A stretch of DNA of 64,000 nucleotides from Gordonia paraffinivorans NBRC 108238 (GCF_000344155.1 NZ_BAOQ01000029.1:1-64000), one strand, 5' to 3'; shown: positions 33,983-43,431, counted from the stretch's first letter. Notes: a model not told the origin generated them from the letters alone. Program-made: numbers and translations.

Positions 33983-36900
33983 TCAAATGCCCGCGTGCGG
34001 GTCGGTGTCCACCAGTTGTCTCGTGCTGTTGTCCGGACCGTGATCCGGGGTGGTGGACGCCTCCGCACCGGGCTGCGGTACCGGGTTCGGGAGTTCGACG
34101 TCGGGGGCTTCGTCGGGGTTGACGCCGGCTTCCCAGAATCCGCGGTACAACGTGTCCAACGCGAGCAACTGCTCATGTGTTCCGCGTTCGACGATTCGGC
34201 CTCGATCGACCACGGCGATGGTATCCGCGCGCGCCGCCGTGGCCAGACGGTGGGCCACGATCACCGACGTCCGCCGCCGGGTCATCGCGCGGCCAGCCGC
34301 CAGCACCTTCGCCTCGGTCGCCTGGTCGAGGGTCGCGGTCGCCTCGTCGAGCAGCAGGATGTCGGGGTCGACGAGTTCGGCCCGCGCGAGGGCGATCAGT
34401 TGCCGCTGTCCGGAGCTGAGGCCGCGGCCGCGTTCGCCGACGGGGTGGTTCATCGCGCCGGGGAGCGCGGCGATCATCGGCAGCGCGCCGACCGCGGCGG
34501 CGGCCCGGGCGATGGTCGCGCGGTCCGCGTCGGGGCGTCCGTAGGCGATGTTGTCGGCCACCGTCCCGGTGAACAGGTGCGGTTCCTGCGGCACCAGTCC
34601 CAGCCGGCGGCGGTAGTCGGAGAGCACGATGCCGCCGATGTCGGTGCCGTCGACGAGAATCCGCCCCGACGTCGGATCGTAGAAGCGGGCCAGCAGCTTC
34701 ACGATCGTCGACTTGCCGGCGCCGGTGCGTCCGACCAGCGCGAGCGACGTGCCCGCCGGGATGTGTAGATCGACGTCACTCAGGGCATCGGCCCGGGTGC
34801 CCTCGTAACGGAATCCGACACCCTCGAAGTCGACCTTCCCGGCGAAACCGCCGGCGGGTGCGGGAACATCGTCCGGATCGGTCCGCAACGAACTGCGGGT
34901 CCGGAGCAGGTCGCCGATCCGGCGCAGGCCGACAGACGCCTGCTGGTAACCGTCGAAGACCTGCGACAGCTGCTGGACCGGGCCGAAGAGCATCGTCAGG
35001 TAGAGGACGAAGGCGACCAGCGTCCCGGCCGAGAGCGAGCCGCCGGCCACCAGGCCGGCGCCGACGCCGAGCGCGACGGCGGTGGCGAGATCCGACATCA
35101 GCGTGATCAGCGGGAAGTAGGTGGCGATCGCGCGCTGGGAGACCATGCGGGCGGCCACCCACTCCGCCGACCGCTGCGCGAAGCGTCGTTGCGCCGCGTC
35201 GGTGCGGAGGTAGGACTGGGTGGTCTTGATGCCGGCGATGTTCTCCTGGAAGTCGGCGTTGACCGAGCTGATCAGTTCGCGGGCGCGCGTGTACGCGCGG
35301 CTCGCCACCCGGCGGAACACGACCGTCGCAGCGATGAGGAACGGGAAGACCGGCAGTACCAGCAGGCCGAGGGACGGGCCGGTGATCAGCAGTGCCGCCA
35401 TCACCCCGACGAGCGTGAGGACCGCGACCACCGCCGAGGTCAGGCCGGTCTGCAGAAATGACGACAGCGCGTCGATGTCGGTCGTCATGCGCGTCATGAT
35501 GCGACCGGACAACTCGCGCTCGTAGTAGTCGAGGCCGAGCCGCTGGATGTGGGCGTAGCTGCGGATGCGCAGTCCGAACAGGACCCGTTCGCCCGCCCGC
35601 GTGGACGTCATGGTGAGTGCGGCGGCGGCAATCCAGCCGACGCCGACGAGGGCGAGACCGCCGAGTGCCGCCCACCAGAGCGTGAACGCGTCCTCGTGGC
35701 CGGCGGCGTCGATGACCGAGCGGGCGATGCTCGGGAAGGCCAGGCCCGCGAGGGTGTCGACGCCCACGGCCACGAGCGCCGCGGCGAGCAGCCAGGAGAC
35801 CGGACGCAGGAGGCCGCGGAGTGTGAACACGGGGTTCTCGCGCCGGACCTCGGCCACGTCGACCCGGGGTTGCTCGTCGGCGGGCGGCAACAGGTCGAGT
35901 TGTTGTCGGAGCTCGGGGGTCTCGGGCATGGAGCCCAGCGCGCTGCCCATGCCCCCGCCCCGTGCCCCGGGGCGGGGCGTGGCGGGGGAGCCGGCCGGAC
36001 CGGCCGCGTCCGAAGTCGCGAGATGCGTTGTGGGCCAGAGTTTCTCGATGTCCTCCGGAGTGGGCTCCGGCGGTGTCGGGATCTCGTCGTCGGCGTTTGG
36101 GTCGACGGTGACCGACGACATCAGCTCGCGGAAGCGAGGGGACGTCGCCTCGAGTTCGGCGACGGTGCCCACCGCCGCGATCCTGCCCTCGTCGAGCACC
36201 GCGACGCGGTCGGCGAGGACCAGCGTCGAGCGGCGGTGGGCGAGCACGAGCATCGTGCGCCTCTCCTCGCGCAGACGGCCGAGGATGCGGGACTCGGTCG
36301 ATGCGTCGACGGCCGACGTCGCGTCGTCGAGGACGAGGATGCGCGGATCGGCGAAGAGTGCGCGCGCGAGCGCGATGCGCTGGCGCTGCCCGCCCGAAAG
36401 GGTGAGGCCACGTTCCCCGACCACGGTGTCGTACCCCTGTGGGAGTGCCTCGACGAACTCGGCGGCGTCTGCGGCCGCGGCCGCCGCGGCCACCCGCTCG
36501 TCGAGGGCCGCCCGTTCGGCGGGGGAGAGATCGGAGGTGTCCACTCCGGCGCCCATCGCGATGTTCGCGGTGATGGTGTCGGAGAAGAGGAAGGGCTCGT
36601 CGAAGACGACGGCGAGTGCACTGTGCAGCGCGCGCGGGGAGAGATCCTCGATCGGGTACTCGGCGTCGGGGCCGACGATCGCGATCGTGCCGCGGTCGGG
36701 CCGCTCGAACCTGCTGACGAGGTCGGCGATGGTCGATTTGCCCGACCCGGGCGGGCCGACGATCGCCACGCACTCGCCCGGCTCGATCCGCAGGTCGATC
36801 CCGCGCAGGACGGCGGGGGGATCGTCGGCGTCGTGGGTGTGATGGGCGAACGACACGTCGGCCAGTTCCACCCCGAGCGGGCCGTCGGGCAGGGTCCCGG

Positions 36901-37930
36901 TGGCCTCCTCTCCGGGATCGCGGGGATGGTCGATGACGTCGTAGACGCGCTCGACCGCGGCGCGGGCGAGTTGGGCGTTGACGATGAGATTGGTGAGCAG
37001 GCGTGCGATGCCGGTCATCGTCGTGACGTAGGTGGTGAAGGCGAGGAAGGTGCCGACGGTGATCGCCCCGGTCATCGTGAGGTGCCCGCCGAGGACGATG
37101 ACGCCGACCATCCCCAGCTGCGGGATGGCGGCGAGGGTCGGGGTGAACCGGGAGTTGATGCGGGCGGCGCGCATCCGCCGGGAGAACAGCGTGCGGCAGC
37201 GGCCGACGAGGGTGTCGACGGCGCGGTCCTCCTGCCCGAAGCCCTTCACGACGCGGACCCCGGTGACGGTCTCCTCGACGTGCTGGGCGACGTCGGCGGC
37301 CGCCTGCTGGGCCGACCAGGTCGCGGCGAACAGGCGGCGCCGGGTGCGGAACACCTCGAGCGCGATGAGCGGGGCGATCACCAGCGCGACCACGGTCAGC
37401 AGCGGCGACAGGTAGGCCATGATCACCAGCGCGACCACCAGCTGCACCGCGGCGCCGAGTGACAACGGGGCCATGGCGAGCAGTCCCTGGACCACCTGGA
37501 TGTCGGAGATGGACCGGGACACGATCTGGCCGGTGCGTATGCGGTGCTGGCTGCGGCCGTCGAGGTGCAGGAGGGTGTCGAGCAGGCGCAGTCGCAACGC
37601 GTTCTGCACGTTGACCGCGAGTCGGCCCGCGAAGAGGCGCCGACCGAGGTGGCACGCATAACGGACGACGGCGAACACGACCAGCGCCGTGACGAAGGTC
37701 GACAGTGCGAGGTCGTCGTCGACGACGCCGGTCGCCCGGTCCATGGCCCCCTTGGCCAGGAGCGGCAGGACGGCGTCGGCGGCCACTCCGAGCATGGTGA
37801 CGGTCAGGGTCACCACGGCGATACGCCGATACCGCCAGGCCTCGCCCAGCAGTTTGCGTATCCAACCGGGCGAGCTGGTGACGGTGGTGTCGGGTGCTGC
37901 GGCGTCGGGCGTGGTGGGCTCCGATCTCAC
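33983..37930 (-). CDS. Tandem ABC exporter with two fused transporter halves (Rv0194-like)
   Basis: A single 1315-residue chain with two complete exporter units (membrane domain plus ATPase), instead of the usual separate half-transporters. NBD1 (about 375-600): Walker A GPPGSGKST, signature LSGGQRQR, Walker B ILVLDDATSAVD. NBD2 (about 1030-1260): Walker A GRTGAGKST, signature LSSGQRQL, Walker B ILLLDEATATLD. The catalytic glutamate after Walker B is kept in NBD2 but is Asp in NBD1, so the first ATP site is degenerate. A linker of about 100 residues (Pro/Gly-rich, then GMGSALGSM) joins the halves. GTG 37930 overlaps the EcsC-like gene by 4 bases. Likely exports lipids or drugs. Confidence 0.92.
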   Translation of the reverse strand: MRSEPTTPDAAAPDTTVTSSPGWIRKLLGEAWRYRRIAVVTLTVTMLGVAADAVLPLLAKGAMDRATGVVDDDLALSTFVTALVVFAVVRYACHLGRRLFAGRLAVNVQNALRLRLLDTLLHLDGRSQHRIRTGQIVSRSISDIQVVQGLLAMAPLSLGAAVQLVVALVIMAYLSPLLTVVALVIAPLIALEVFRTRRRLFAATWSAQQAAADVAQHVEETVTGVRVVKGFGQEDRAVDTLVGRCRTLFSRRMRAARINSRFTPTLAAIPQLGMVGVIVLGGHLTMTGAITVGTFLAFTTYVTTMTGIARLLTNLIVNAQLARAAVERVYDVIDHPRDPGEEATGTLPDGPLGVELADVSFAHHTHDADDPPAVLRGIDLRIEPGECVAIVGPPGSGKSTIADLVSRFERPDRGTIAIVGPDAEYPIEDLSPRALHSALAVVFDEPFLFSDTITANIAMGAGVDTSDLSPAERAALDERVAAAAAAADAAEFVEALPQGYDTVVGERGLTLSGGQRQRIALARALFADPRILVLDDATSAVDASTESRILGRLREERRTMLVLAHRRSTLVLADRVAVLDEGRIAAVGTVAELEATSPRFRELMSSVTVDPNADDEIPTPPEPTPEDIEKLWPTTHLATSDAAGPAGSPATPRPGARGGGMGSALGSMPETPELRQQLDLLPPADEQPRVDVAEVRRENPVFTLRGLLRPVSWLLAAALVAVGVDTLAGLAFPSIARSVIDAAGHEDAFTLWWAALGGLALVGVGWIAAAALTMTSTRAGERVLFGLRIRSYAHIQRLGLDYYERELSGRIMTRMTTDIDALSSFLQTGLTSAVVAVLTLVGVMAALLITGPSLGLLVLPVFPFLIAATVVFRRVASRAYTRARELISSVNADFQENIAGIKTTQSYLRTDAAQRRFAQRSAEWVAARMVSQRAIATYFPLITLMSDLATAVALGVGAGLVAGGSLSAGTLVAFVLYLTMLFGPVQQLSQVFDGYQQASVGLRRIGDLLRTRSSLRTDPDDVPAPAGGFAGKVDFEGVGFRYEGTRADALSDVDLHIPAGTSLALVGRTGAGKSTIVKLLARFYDPTSGRILVDGTDIGGIVLSDYRRRLGLVPQEPHLFTGTVADNIAYGRPDADRATIARAAAAVGALPMIAALPGAMNHPVGERGRGLSSGQRQLIALARAELVDPDILLLDEATATLDQATEAKVLAAGRAMTRRRTSVIVAHRLATAARADTIAVVDRGRIVERGTHEQLLALDTLYRGFWEAGVNPDEAPDVELPNPVPQPGAEASTTPDHGPDNSTRQLVDTDPHAGI

Positions 37931-38652
37931 CGCGAGCCGGGCGGCAACCCGTCGGAGTCGCCCACGACCTCGGCGTCGAGCACCCAGAACGGCGGCGGAG
38001 GACCGAAGGCCTCCCGCGCGTTGTGGATCACCTTGCGGCCCAGCGCCCGGCTGCCGGCGCCGCCGATGACGGCGCCGATCCCCGCGGGCATGAGCTTGCC
38101 GACGATGAGCGGCGCGCGCCGGATCGCGTACTTGCGGACGAGTTTGTTGACCAGGGTCTTGTTGAGCCTGGTCATCGCGCCCGACGGCAGTGCGACACCG
38201 CCGAGGCGGCGCAGCGGGCCGCCTCGGGTGCCGACCACCCGGCCGAGTGCGAGGACGCCCTCCTCGCCGAGCGCCACCGTCAGCACCAGGGCCTTGCGAC
38301 GCTCGGTCTCGTGCAGCGCGATGCCGTGGACCTCGGCGATCGACAGCGCGAGCAGGGCCGACGCCTCGAGGAAGAACGCGGTGTCGCCGGTCAGCGCGCC
38401 GAACGCCGTCATGGTCCCGACGCCGGGGATCGCCGCTGCGGCGCCGACCGCCCCTCCCGACCCCGTCACCGCGGCCAGGTAGCGCTTCTCGAGGCGTTCG
38501 ATGATCTGCGCGGGCGTCTCGTCGGGATACTTGCGCCGCAACGAGTCCACGTACTTCTTGACCGCCGGGGCCTGCAGGCGCTGCGCGCGGTCGAGGAGGC
38601 CTCCGGTGACCTCGACGGCCTTGCCCGGGGCCTTGGGGGTGGTGTCTGTCAT
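37927..38652 (-). CDS. EcsC-family-like protein (Rv1249c-like)
   Basis: A 241-residue protein similar to the EcsC family: AAVTGSGGAVGAAAAIPGVGTMTAFGALTGDTAFFLEASALLALSIAEVHGI is the conserved hydrophobic, Gly/Ala-rich core. IVGKLMPAGIGAVIGGAGSRALGRKVIHNAREAFGPPP is the typical end. It is likely membrane-associated but function is unknown. Both ends overlap neighbours by 4 bases (the reductase before, the ABC exporter after), so all three genes are translationally coupled. Its place beside kgd equals Rv1249c. Confidence 0.85.
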   Translation of the reverse strand: MTDTTPKAPGKAVEVTGGLLDRAQRLQAPAVKKYVDSLRRKYPDETPAQIIERLEKRYLAAVTGSGGAVGAAAAIPGVGTMTAFGALTGDTAFFLEASALLALSIAEVHGIALHETERRKALVLTVALGEEGVLALGRVVGTRGGPLRRLGGVALPSGAMTRLNKTLVNKLVRKYAIRRAPLIVGKLMPAGIGAVIGGAGSRALGRKVIHNAREAFGPPPPFWVLDAEVVGDSDGLPPGSR

Positions 38653-39707
38653 GAGCGCGGTACCCAGTTCTCTTCGGGCACGACCTCCTCGGGTCGTGGC
38701 GGGCCGGGCGGGGTGCCGTCGCCGAACGGACGGCCCCCGAGTTCCTCGCGGTGATGCGGGGTCAGCCACCCGCGCAGGTCGGGCCCCTTGGGCACGATCT
38801 GCGTCGGGTTTATGTCGGTGTGGACGATGTAGTAGTGCTGCTTGATCTGGGTGAAGTCGGTGGTGTCGCCGAAACCCGGGGTCTGGAAGAGGTCGCGCGC
38901 GTACGCCCACAGCACCGGCATCTCGCTCAGTTTGCTCCGGTTGCACTTGAAGTGGCCGTGGTAGACCGCGTCGAAGCGGGCGAGGGTGGTGAACAGGCGG
39001 ATGTCGGCCTCGGTGATGGTGTCACCGACGAGGTAGCGCTGCGCAGAGAGCCGCTCGGACAGCTCGTCGAGCTTGGCGAACAGTCGGTCGTACGCCGACT
39101 CGTAGGCCTCCTGGCTGCCCGCGAAGCCGCAGCGATAGACGCCGTTGTTCACCTCGGTGTAGATCCCGTGGCTCACCTCGTCGATCTCGTCGCGCAAGGG
39201 TTCGGGGTAGAGATCCGGGGCGCCCTCGCGGTGGAACGCCTTCCATTCCAGCGAGAAGTCGATGGTGATCTGCGGGAAGTCGTTGGTCACGACCTCTCCG
39301 GTGGTGGTGTCGACGATGGCCGGCACCGTGATGCCCTTCGGGTACCCGGGGAACCGCTTCTCGTACGCGTCCTTGAGCCGGGGGATCTTCAGGACCGGGT
39401 CGACGCCGCCGGGATCGAGGTCGAAGGTCCACGAGTTCTTGTCGTGGGTCGGTCCGCAGAGTCCGAGGGAGATCGCGTCCTCGAGCCCCAGCAGGCGCCG
39501 GACGATCAGCGTGCGGTTGGCCCAGGGGCAGGCCCGGGCGGCGATGAGCCGGTACCGGCCCGCCTCGACCGGGTAGCCGTCGCGACCGTCCGCGGTGATG
39601 CGCGTCTCGATGTATTTCGTGTCCCGGACGAACTCCTGCCCGGTCATCACGTAGCTACCCTGCGCGTCGGTGCCGGCAGGGGTGGATTCGTCCGGCGATG
39701 GGGTCAT
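38649..39707 (-). CDS. Glutathionyl/mycothiolyl-hydroquinone reductase-like protein (Xi-class GST, YqjG/ECM4)
   Basis: A 352-residue member of the Xi-class glutathione transferase family. The thioredoxin-like half has the catalytic motif ARACPWANR with Cys60, and the helical half has RYLVGDTITEADIRLFTTLARFDAVYHGHFKCN, matching the YqjG/ECM4 consensus. These enzymes reduce thiol adducts of quinones. Actinobacteria use mycothiol instead of glutathione, so the true thiol is probably mycothiol (inference). ATG 39707 is preferred over a start 16 codons up. Divergent PadR regulator and a perfect 24-bp palindrome suggest quinone- or drug-responsive control. Confidence 0.88.
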   Translation of the reverse strand: MTPSPDESTPAGTDAQGSYVMTGQEFVRDTKYIETRITADGRDGYPVEAGRYRLIAARACPWANRTLIVRRLLGLEDAISLGLCGPTHDKNSWTFDLDPGGVDPVLKIPRLKDAYEKRFPGYPKGITVPAIVDTTTGEVVTNDFPQITIDFSLEWKAFHREGAPDLYPEPLRDEIDEVSHGIYTEVNNGVYRCGFAGSQEAYESAYDRLFAKLDELSERLSAQRYLVGDTITEADIRLFTTLARFDAVYHGHFKCNRSKLSEMPVLWAYARDLFQTPGFGDTTDFTQIKQHYYIVHTDINPTQIVPKGPDLRGWLTPHHREELGGRPFGDGTPPGPPRPEEVVPEENWVPRS

Positions 39708-39748
39708 GGGCTCCACAGTAATGATGCGCGTCGACAGACGCCGCGACC

Positions 39749-39779
39749 TTGACACTCGCGAATATTCCAGCTGGAATAT
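39749..39779 (+). promoter_or_regulatory. Promoter of padR-MFS overlapping the palindromic operator
   Basis: TTGACA at 39749-39754 is followed after 17 bases by TGGAAT (39772-39777) or after 19 by GAATAT (39774-39779). Both -10 candidates lie inside the palindrome at 39759-39782. A bound repressor would cover the whole promoter. Confidence 0.5.
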
Positions 39780-39782
39780 TCG
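39759..39782. promoter_or_regulatory. 24-bp perfect palindrome, probable PadR operator
   Basis: The central 20 bases are AATATTCCAGCTGGAATATT, extended by CG on both sides, with no mismatch over 24 bases. It is far more AT-rich than the surroundings and lies between the divergent reductase gene and padR. It is best explained as the binding site of the PadR dimer encoded 104 bases downstream. Confidence 0.7.
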
Positions 39783-39885
39783 GCACGGGAGACCGGGGTT
39801 CGCACGAATCCCGACCGTCGTACCGCGGCGGGGCGCGCCGGATCGGCGGCATCGGCATCGGACCCACAGGCATCAGGAGGCGGTC

Positions 39886-40554
39886 GTGGCACGTTCTGAG
39901 CGCCCCGTGCTCGGACCGGTGGCGATCCTCGTGCTCGGACTGCTCGACGAGCGTCCGATGCACCCCTACGAGATGGTGCAGACGACCCTCGCACGCCAGG
40001 AGGACCGCCTGGCCAAGTTCCGTGCGGGCACGCTCTATCACGCGGTCGACCGGCTCGCCGGGCAAGGACTCATCGAGGTGTGCGAGGTCCGGCGCGAGGG
40101 CAACCGGCCCGAACGCACCGTCTACGCGATCACCGAGGCGGGCCGGACCGCGCTCACCCACAACCTCGAGCGCATCCTCGAGACCCCGGCCGAGGAATAC
40201 CCCGGGCTCTACCTCGCGCTGTCGGAGGCCCACGGGCTCCCGCGGCAGCGGGTGATCGAGCTCCTCGGACGCCGCATCGCCGCGATGCGGGCCGAACTCG
40301 ACGACGTCGCCGCGATGGCGGCCGAGGCGCGGGCGTCGGGCAAGCCGGAGATGTTCGTGCTCGACCTCGGCTGCCGCGTCGCGACGCTGACCGCGCAGCT
40401 CGCCTGGCTCGACGACCTCGTCGACCGCCTCCGCGACAACCGCATCGAGTGGCTCGACGACCCGGATTCGCCGTATCGCACCGGATCGACCCCGCCGGTG
40501 ACCGGAACGGCCGGGACCGCCGCGGTCCCAGACGAAACACAGACCACCCGGTGA
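39886..40554 (+). CDS. PadR-family transcriptional regulator
   Basis: A 222-residue regulator. The winged helix is at 10-90 (LVLGLLDERPMHPYEMVQTTLARQE, then FRAGTLYHAVDRLAGQGLIEVCEVRREGNRPERTVYAITEAGRTAL), the PadR signature. The C-terminal Vir-like helical part (IELLGRRIAAMRAELDDVAAMAAEA) is for dimerisation. A strong CAGGAGG lies five bases before GTG 39886. A 14-TM drug exporter follows on the same strand, so this is the classical PadR-controlled efflux arrangement; the palindrome upstream is the likely operator. The unusually long Thr/Gly/Ala tail is probably disordered. Confidence 0.9.
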   Translation: MARSERPVLGPVAILVLGLLDERPMHPYEMVQTTLARQEDRLAKFRAGTLYHAVDRLAGQGLIEVCEVRREGNRPERTVYAITEAGRTALTHNLERILETPAEEYPGLYLALSEAHGLPRQRVIELLGRRIAAMRAELDDVAAMAAEARASGKPEMFVLDLGCRVATLTAQLAWLDDLVDRLRDNRIEWLDDPDSPYRTGSTPPVTGTAGTAAVPDETQTTR

Positions 40555-40627
40555 CGCCAGATCGCTCGGGAACCACAGCCCACCCGGGGTCCATGCCCCG
40601 CTCAGAGACAAGAAGGTCGAGTAACCG

Positions 40628-42154
40628 ATGACCACTCCCGACGCCGGAGTCGGCGGCACCTCGGTGACCACGCGCCCATGGGCGGCGCTGATGGCGCTGT
40701 GCGTGGGTTTCTTCATGATCCTCGTCGACATGACGATCGTCGCGGTCGCCCAGCCGCGCATCCAGGCCGACCTGGACACCGACGTCAACGGGGTGGTGTG
40801 GGTGACCAGCGCCTACCTGCTGACGTATGCCGTGCCGCTGCTCATCACGGGTCGTCTCGGCGACAAGTTCGGGCCGAAGAGCATGTACCAGATCGGCCTC
40901 GTCGTCTTCACCATCGCGAGCGTGTGGTGCGGCCTGTCGTCGTCGATCGGCGAACTGATCGCCGCCCGCGCCCTGCAGGGCATCGGCGCCGCGCTGATCA
41001 CGCCGCAGACGATGTCGCTCATCACGCGAATCTTCCCGCCGGAGAAGCGCGGTGCGGCGATGGGCATCTGGGGCACGGTGGCCGGTGTCGCCACCCTCGT
41101 CGGACCGCTGCTCGGCGGCGTCCTGACCGACGCCCTCGGCTGGGAGTGGATCTTCTTCATCAACCTCCCCGTGGGCATCGCCGGCCTGGTGCTGGCCGCG
41201 GTCCTCGTCCCGCAGGTCGAGACCCACGACCACCAGTTCGACTGGATCGGCGTAGTGCTGTCGGCGGTCGGCCTGTCCGCGCTGGTGTTCGGAATCCAGG
41301 AGGGCGAGAGCTTCGACTGGGCGGGGTGGATCTGGGCGCTCATCGTCGCCGGCGTGGCCTTCTGCGGCGCATTCGTCTGGTGGCAGTCGCGCATCCGAAC
41401 CGAGCCGCTGCTCCCGCTGTCGCTCTTCCGCGACCGCAACTTCTCGCTCGCCACCGTCGGCATCGCCTCGATGGGATTCGCGATGTCGGCGATGATGATC
41501 CCGCTGACCTTCTTCCTGCAGCTCGTGGGCGGGATGTCGCCCACGGAGTCGGCGGTCGTCATGGTGCCCATGGCGATACTGACCGGCATCCTGGCGCCGA
41601 TCGTCGGCCGCATGGTCGACCGCGTGCATCCGCGTGCGATCGTCTCCACCGGCCTGGCGCTGTCGGCCATCTCGATCGGCTGGCTGGGTGTGATCTGCCG
41701 GCCGGAGACCCCGGTGTGGCAGATCGTCGCGCCGTTGTGCCTGATGGGCATCGCGTCCGCCGGCGTGTGGGCGCCGCTGGCGGCCACCGCGACCCGCAAC
41801 CTGCCGTGGCATCAGGCCGGCGCCGGTGCGGGCGTCTACAACACGTTGCGGGTGATCGGGTCCGTCCTCGGCTCGGCGATGATCGGGGCGCTGCTGCAGT
41901 CGCGACTGGCCGCCGAGCTGCCGGGCGTCGACGCCGCGGCGGCACAGGACGGCACAGGCGGCGCCCGGCTGCCGGAGTTCCTCCGCGAGGGCTTCGCCGA
42001 GGCGATGGGGCAGTCGCTGTACCTGCCCGCCGCCGCGCTGGTCGTCGGTGTGGTCGCGACGTTGTTCTTCGTGCGTCCGGCACACCAGATGCCGCCGGGG
42101 GCGCCCGCCGCTCCGGCCGACGTCGCCCCGGACGGCGCGACCCACGCCGGGTAG
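40628..42154 (+). CDS. MFS multidrug exporter, DHA2/EmrB-QacA type (Rv1250-like)
   Basis: A 508-residue proton-coupled exporter with 14 predicted helices. Key motifs: FFMILVDMTIVAVAQPRIQADL in helix 1 (motif D1 with the conserved Asp), GRLGDKFGPK in loop 2-3 (motif A), RALQGIGAALITPQT in helix 4 (motif B) and GTVAGVATLVGPLLGGVL in helix 5 (motif C, antiporters). The tail is Ala/Pro-rich. It starts at ATG 40628, 73 bases after padR, so it is likely the main target of that regulator. Rv1250, at the same chromosomal place, is its counterpart. Confidence 0.92.
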   Translation: MTTPDAGVGGTSVTTRPWAALMALCVGFFMILVDMTIVAVAQPRIQADLDTDVNGVVWVTSAYLLTYAVPLLITGRLGDKFGPKSMYQIGLVVFTIASVWCGLSSSIGELIAARALQGIGAALITPQTMSLITRIFPPEKRGAAMGIWGTVAGVATLVGPLLGGVLTDALGWEWIFFINLPVGIAGLVLAAVLVPQVETHDHQFDWIGVVLSAVGLSALVFGIQEGESFDWAGWIWALIVAGVAFCGAFVWWQSRIRTEPLLPLSLFRDRNFSLATVGIASMGFAMSAMMIPLTFFLQLVGGMSPTESAVVMVPMAILTGILAPIVGRMVDRVHPRAIVSTGLALSAISIGWLGVICRPETPVWQIVAPLCLMGIASAGVWAPLAATATRNLPWHQAGAGAGVYNTLRVIGSVLGSAMIGALLQSRLAAELPGVDAAAAQDGTGGARLPEFLREGFAEAMGQSLYLPAAALVVGVVATLFFVRPAHQMPPGAPAAPADVAPDGATHAG

Positions 42155-42234
42155 CGCGACTCACAGCGGGGGCCGGCCGGCGCCGGAGCGCGCGTCCCAC
42201 GATCTGTCGGGACCCGACCGTATGGTTTGTCACC

Positions 42235-43431
42235 ATGCGGATCGTCCACACCTCCGACTGGCACCTGGGCCGGACGTTTCACGGTGTCGACCTCCTCGAC
42301 GACCAGCGTCGTGCACTGAGCCACCTGGCGGCCCTGGTCGCCGAGGAGGCCGCCGACGCCGTGGTCGTCGCGGGCGACGTCTACGACCGCTCGGTTCCGT
42401 CCGCCGACGCGGTGCAGGTCTATGACGAGGGCCTGGCGCAGATCGCCGCCGCGGGTGCGCAGATCGTGGTGACGTCGGGCAACCACGACTCGGCCACGCG
42501 CCTCGGTGCGGGCTCCTCGTTCGCCGCCGCCGGTGGGCTCCACCTGCGGACCTCGATCGGTTCCATCGCCGACCCGGTGATCCTGACCGACGCCCACGGC
42601 GAGGTCGCGGTGTACGGCATCCCGTACCTCGAACCCGACACCGCCCGGCGGCAACTCGGCATCGACGAGGCCTGCGGGCACACCGCGGTGCTCGAGGCCG
42701 CCATGGACCGCGTCCGCGCCGACCTCGCCGGTCGCGACGCCCGGTCGGTGGTCGTCGCACACGCCTTCGTCAGCGGCGCCGCGGCGTCGGGGTCGGAACG
42801 CTCGATCAGCGTCGGGGGAGTGGAAACCGTTGCCGCCGAAGTGTTCTCCGGCGCCGACTATGTCGCCCTGGGGCACCTTCACTCGCCGCAGCGGGTCACC
42901 GACACCGTGCGATACAGCGGTTCGCTGTTGCCGTACTCGTTCGGCGAGCGCACGCACCGCAAGGCGGTCTGGGTCATCGACCTCGACGCCGACGGCGTGG
43001 CGGAGGTCCGCAAGCGTGAACTGCCGCTCGTGCGCGGGCTGAGTTCGCTGCGCGGCACGCTCGAGGAGTTGCTGACCGACGACCGCTTCGCCGACGCCGA
43101 GGACCACTACGTGGAGGCGGCCCTCACCGACGACGTCCGGCCGCTCGACGCGATGCGCCGGTTGCGTGAGCGTTTCCCGCACGCCGTCCACGTCCAGTGG
43201 GATCGTCCGCACGCCGGCTCGGGGATCGATTACCGGTCGCGCGTTCGCGGACGCACCGACGCGGAGATCATCCTCTCGTTCATCGAAGACGTCCGCGACG
43301 AACCGACCAAGGGGGAGCGGGCCATCATCGAGCGCGCACTGCGCGACGTGGTCGGCGAGCCGGAGGCCGACGCGACCGAGGGCGAGCTCGCGCTGTTCGC
43401 CCTCGACGCGATCGTCGCGGAGTCGGCATGA
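42235..43431 (+). CDS. sbcD: Exonuclease SbcD (Mre11-like nuclease subunit)
   Basis: The nuclease half of the SbcCD complex, which cuts DNA hairpins and protein-blocked ends. All five metallophosphoesterase motifs are present in 398 residues: TSDWHLGR (D-x-H), VVVAGDVYDRS, TSGNHDSA, VVVAHAFVSG and ALGHLHSPQ. This is the complete set, unlike the phosphoesterase at 19.2 kb. The C-terminal cap domain (SSLRGTLEELLTDD, VQWDRPHAG) is normal. ATG 42235 is the start, and sbcC begins inside its stop (ATGA). The pair corresponds to Rv1277-Rv1278 or the general SbcCD system. Confidence 0.93.
   Translation: MRIVHTSDWHLGRTFHGVDLLDDQRRALSHLAALVAEEAADAVVVAGDVYDRSVPSADAVQVYDEGLAQIAAAGAQIVVTSGNHDSATRLGAGSSFAAAGGLHLRTSIGSIADPVILTDAHGEVAVYGIPYLEPDTARRQLGIDEACGHTAVLEAAMDRVRADLAGRDARSVVVAHAFVSGAAASGSERSISVGGVETVAAEVFSGADYVALGHLHSPQRVTDTVRYSGSLLPYSFGERTHRKAVWVIDLDADGVAEVRKRELPLVRGLSSLRGTLEELLTDDRFADAEDHYVEAALTDDVRPLDAMRRLRERFPHAVHVQWDRPHAGSGIDYRSRVRGRTDAEIILSFIEDVRDEPTKGERAIIERALRDVVGEPEADATEGELALFALDAIVAESA

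Noticed and set aside
29894-34768. 1624-codon open frame on the plus strand
   Set aside because: It runs antisense to kgd and the ABC exporter, whose motifs are unmistakable. Its protein is a low-complexity Val/Asp/Arg/Gly mix. High GC makes such antisense frames common.
34776-37865. 1029-codon minus-strand frame and a 637-codon plus-strand frame (35549-37462)
   Set aside because: Both overlap the fused ABC exporter in other frames and have Arg/Pro-rich content without domains.
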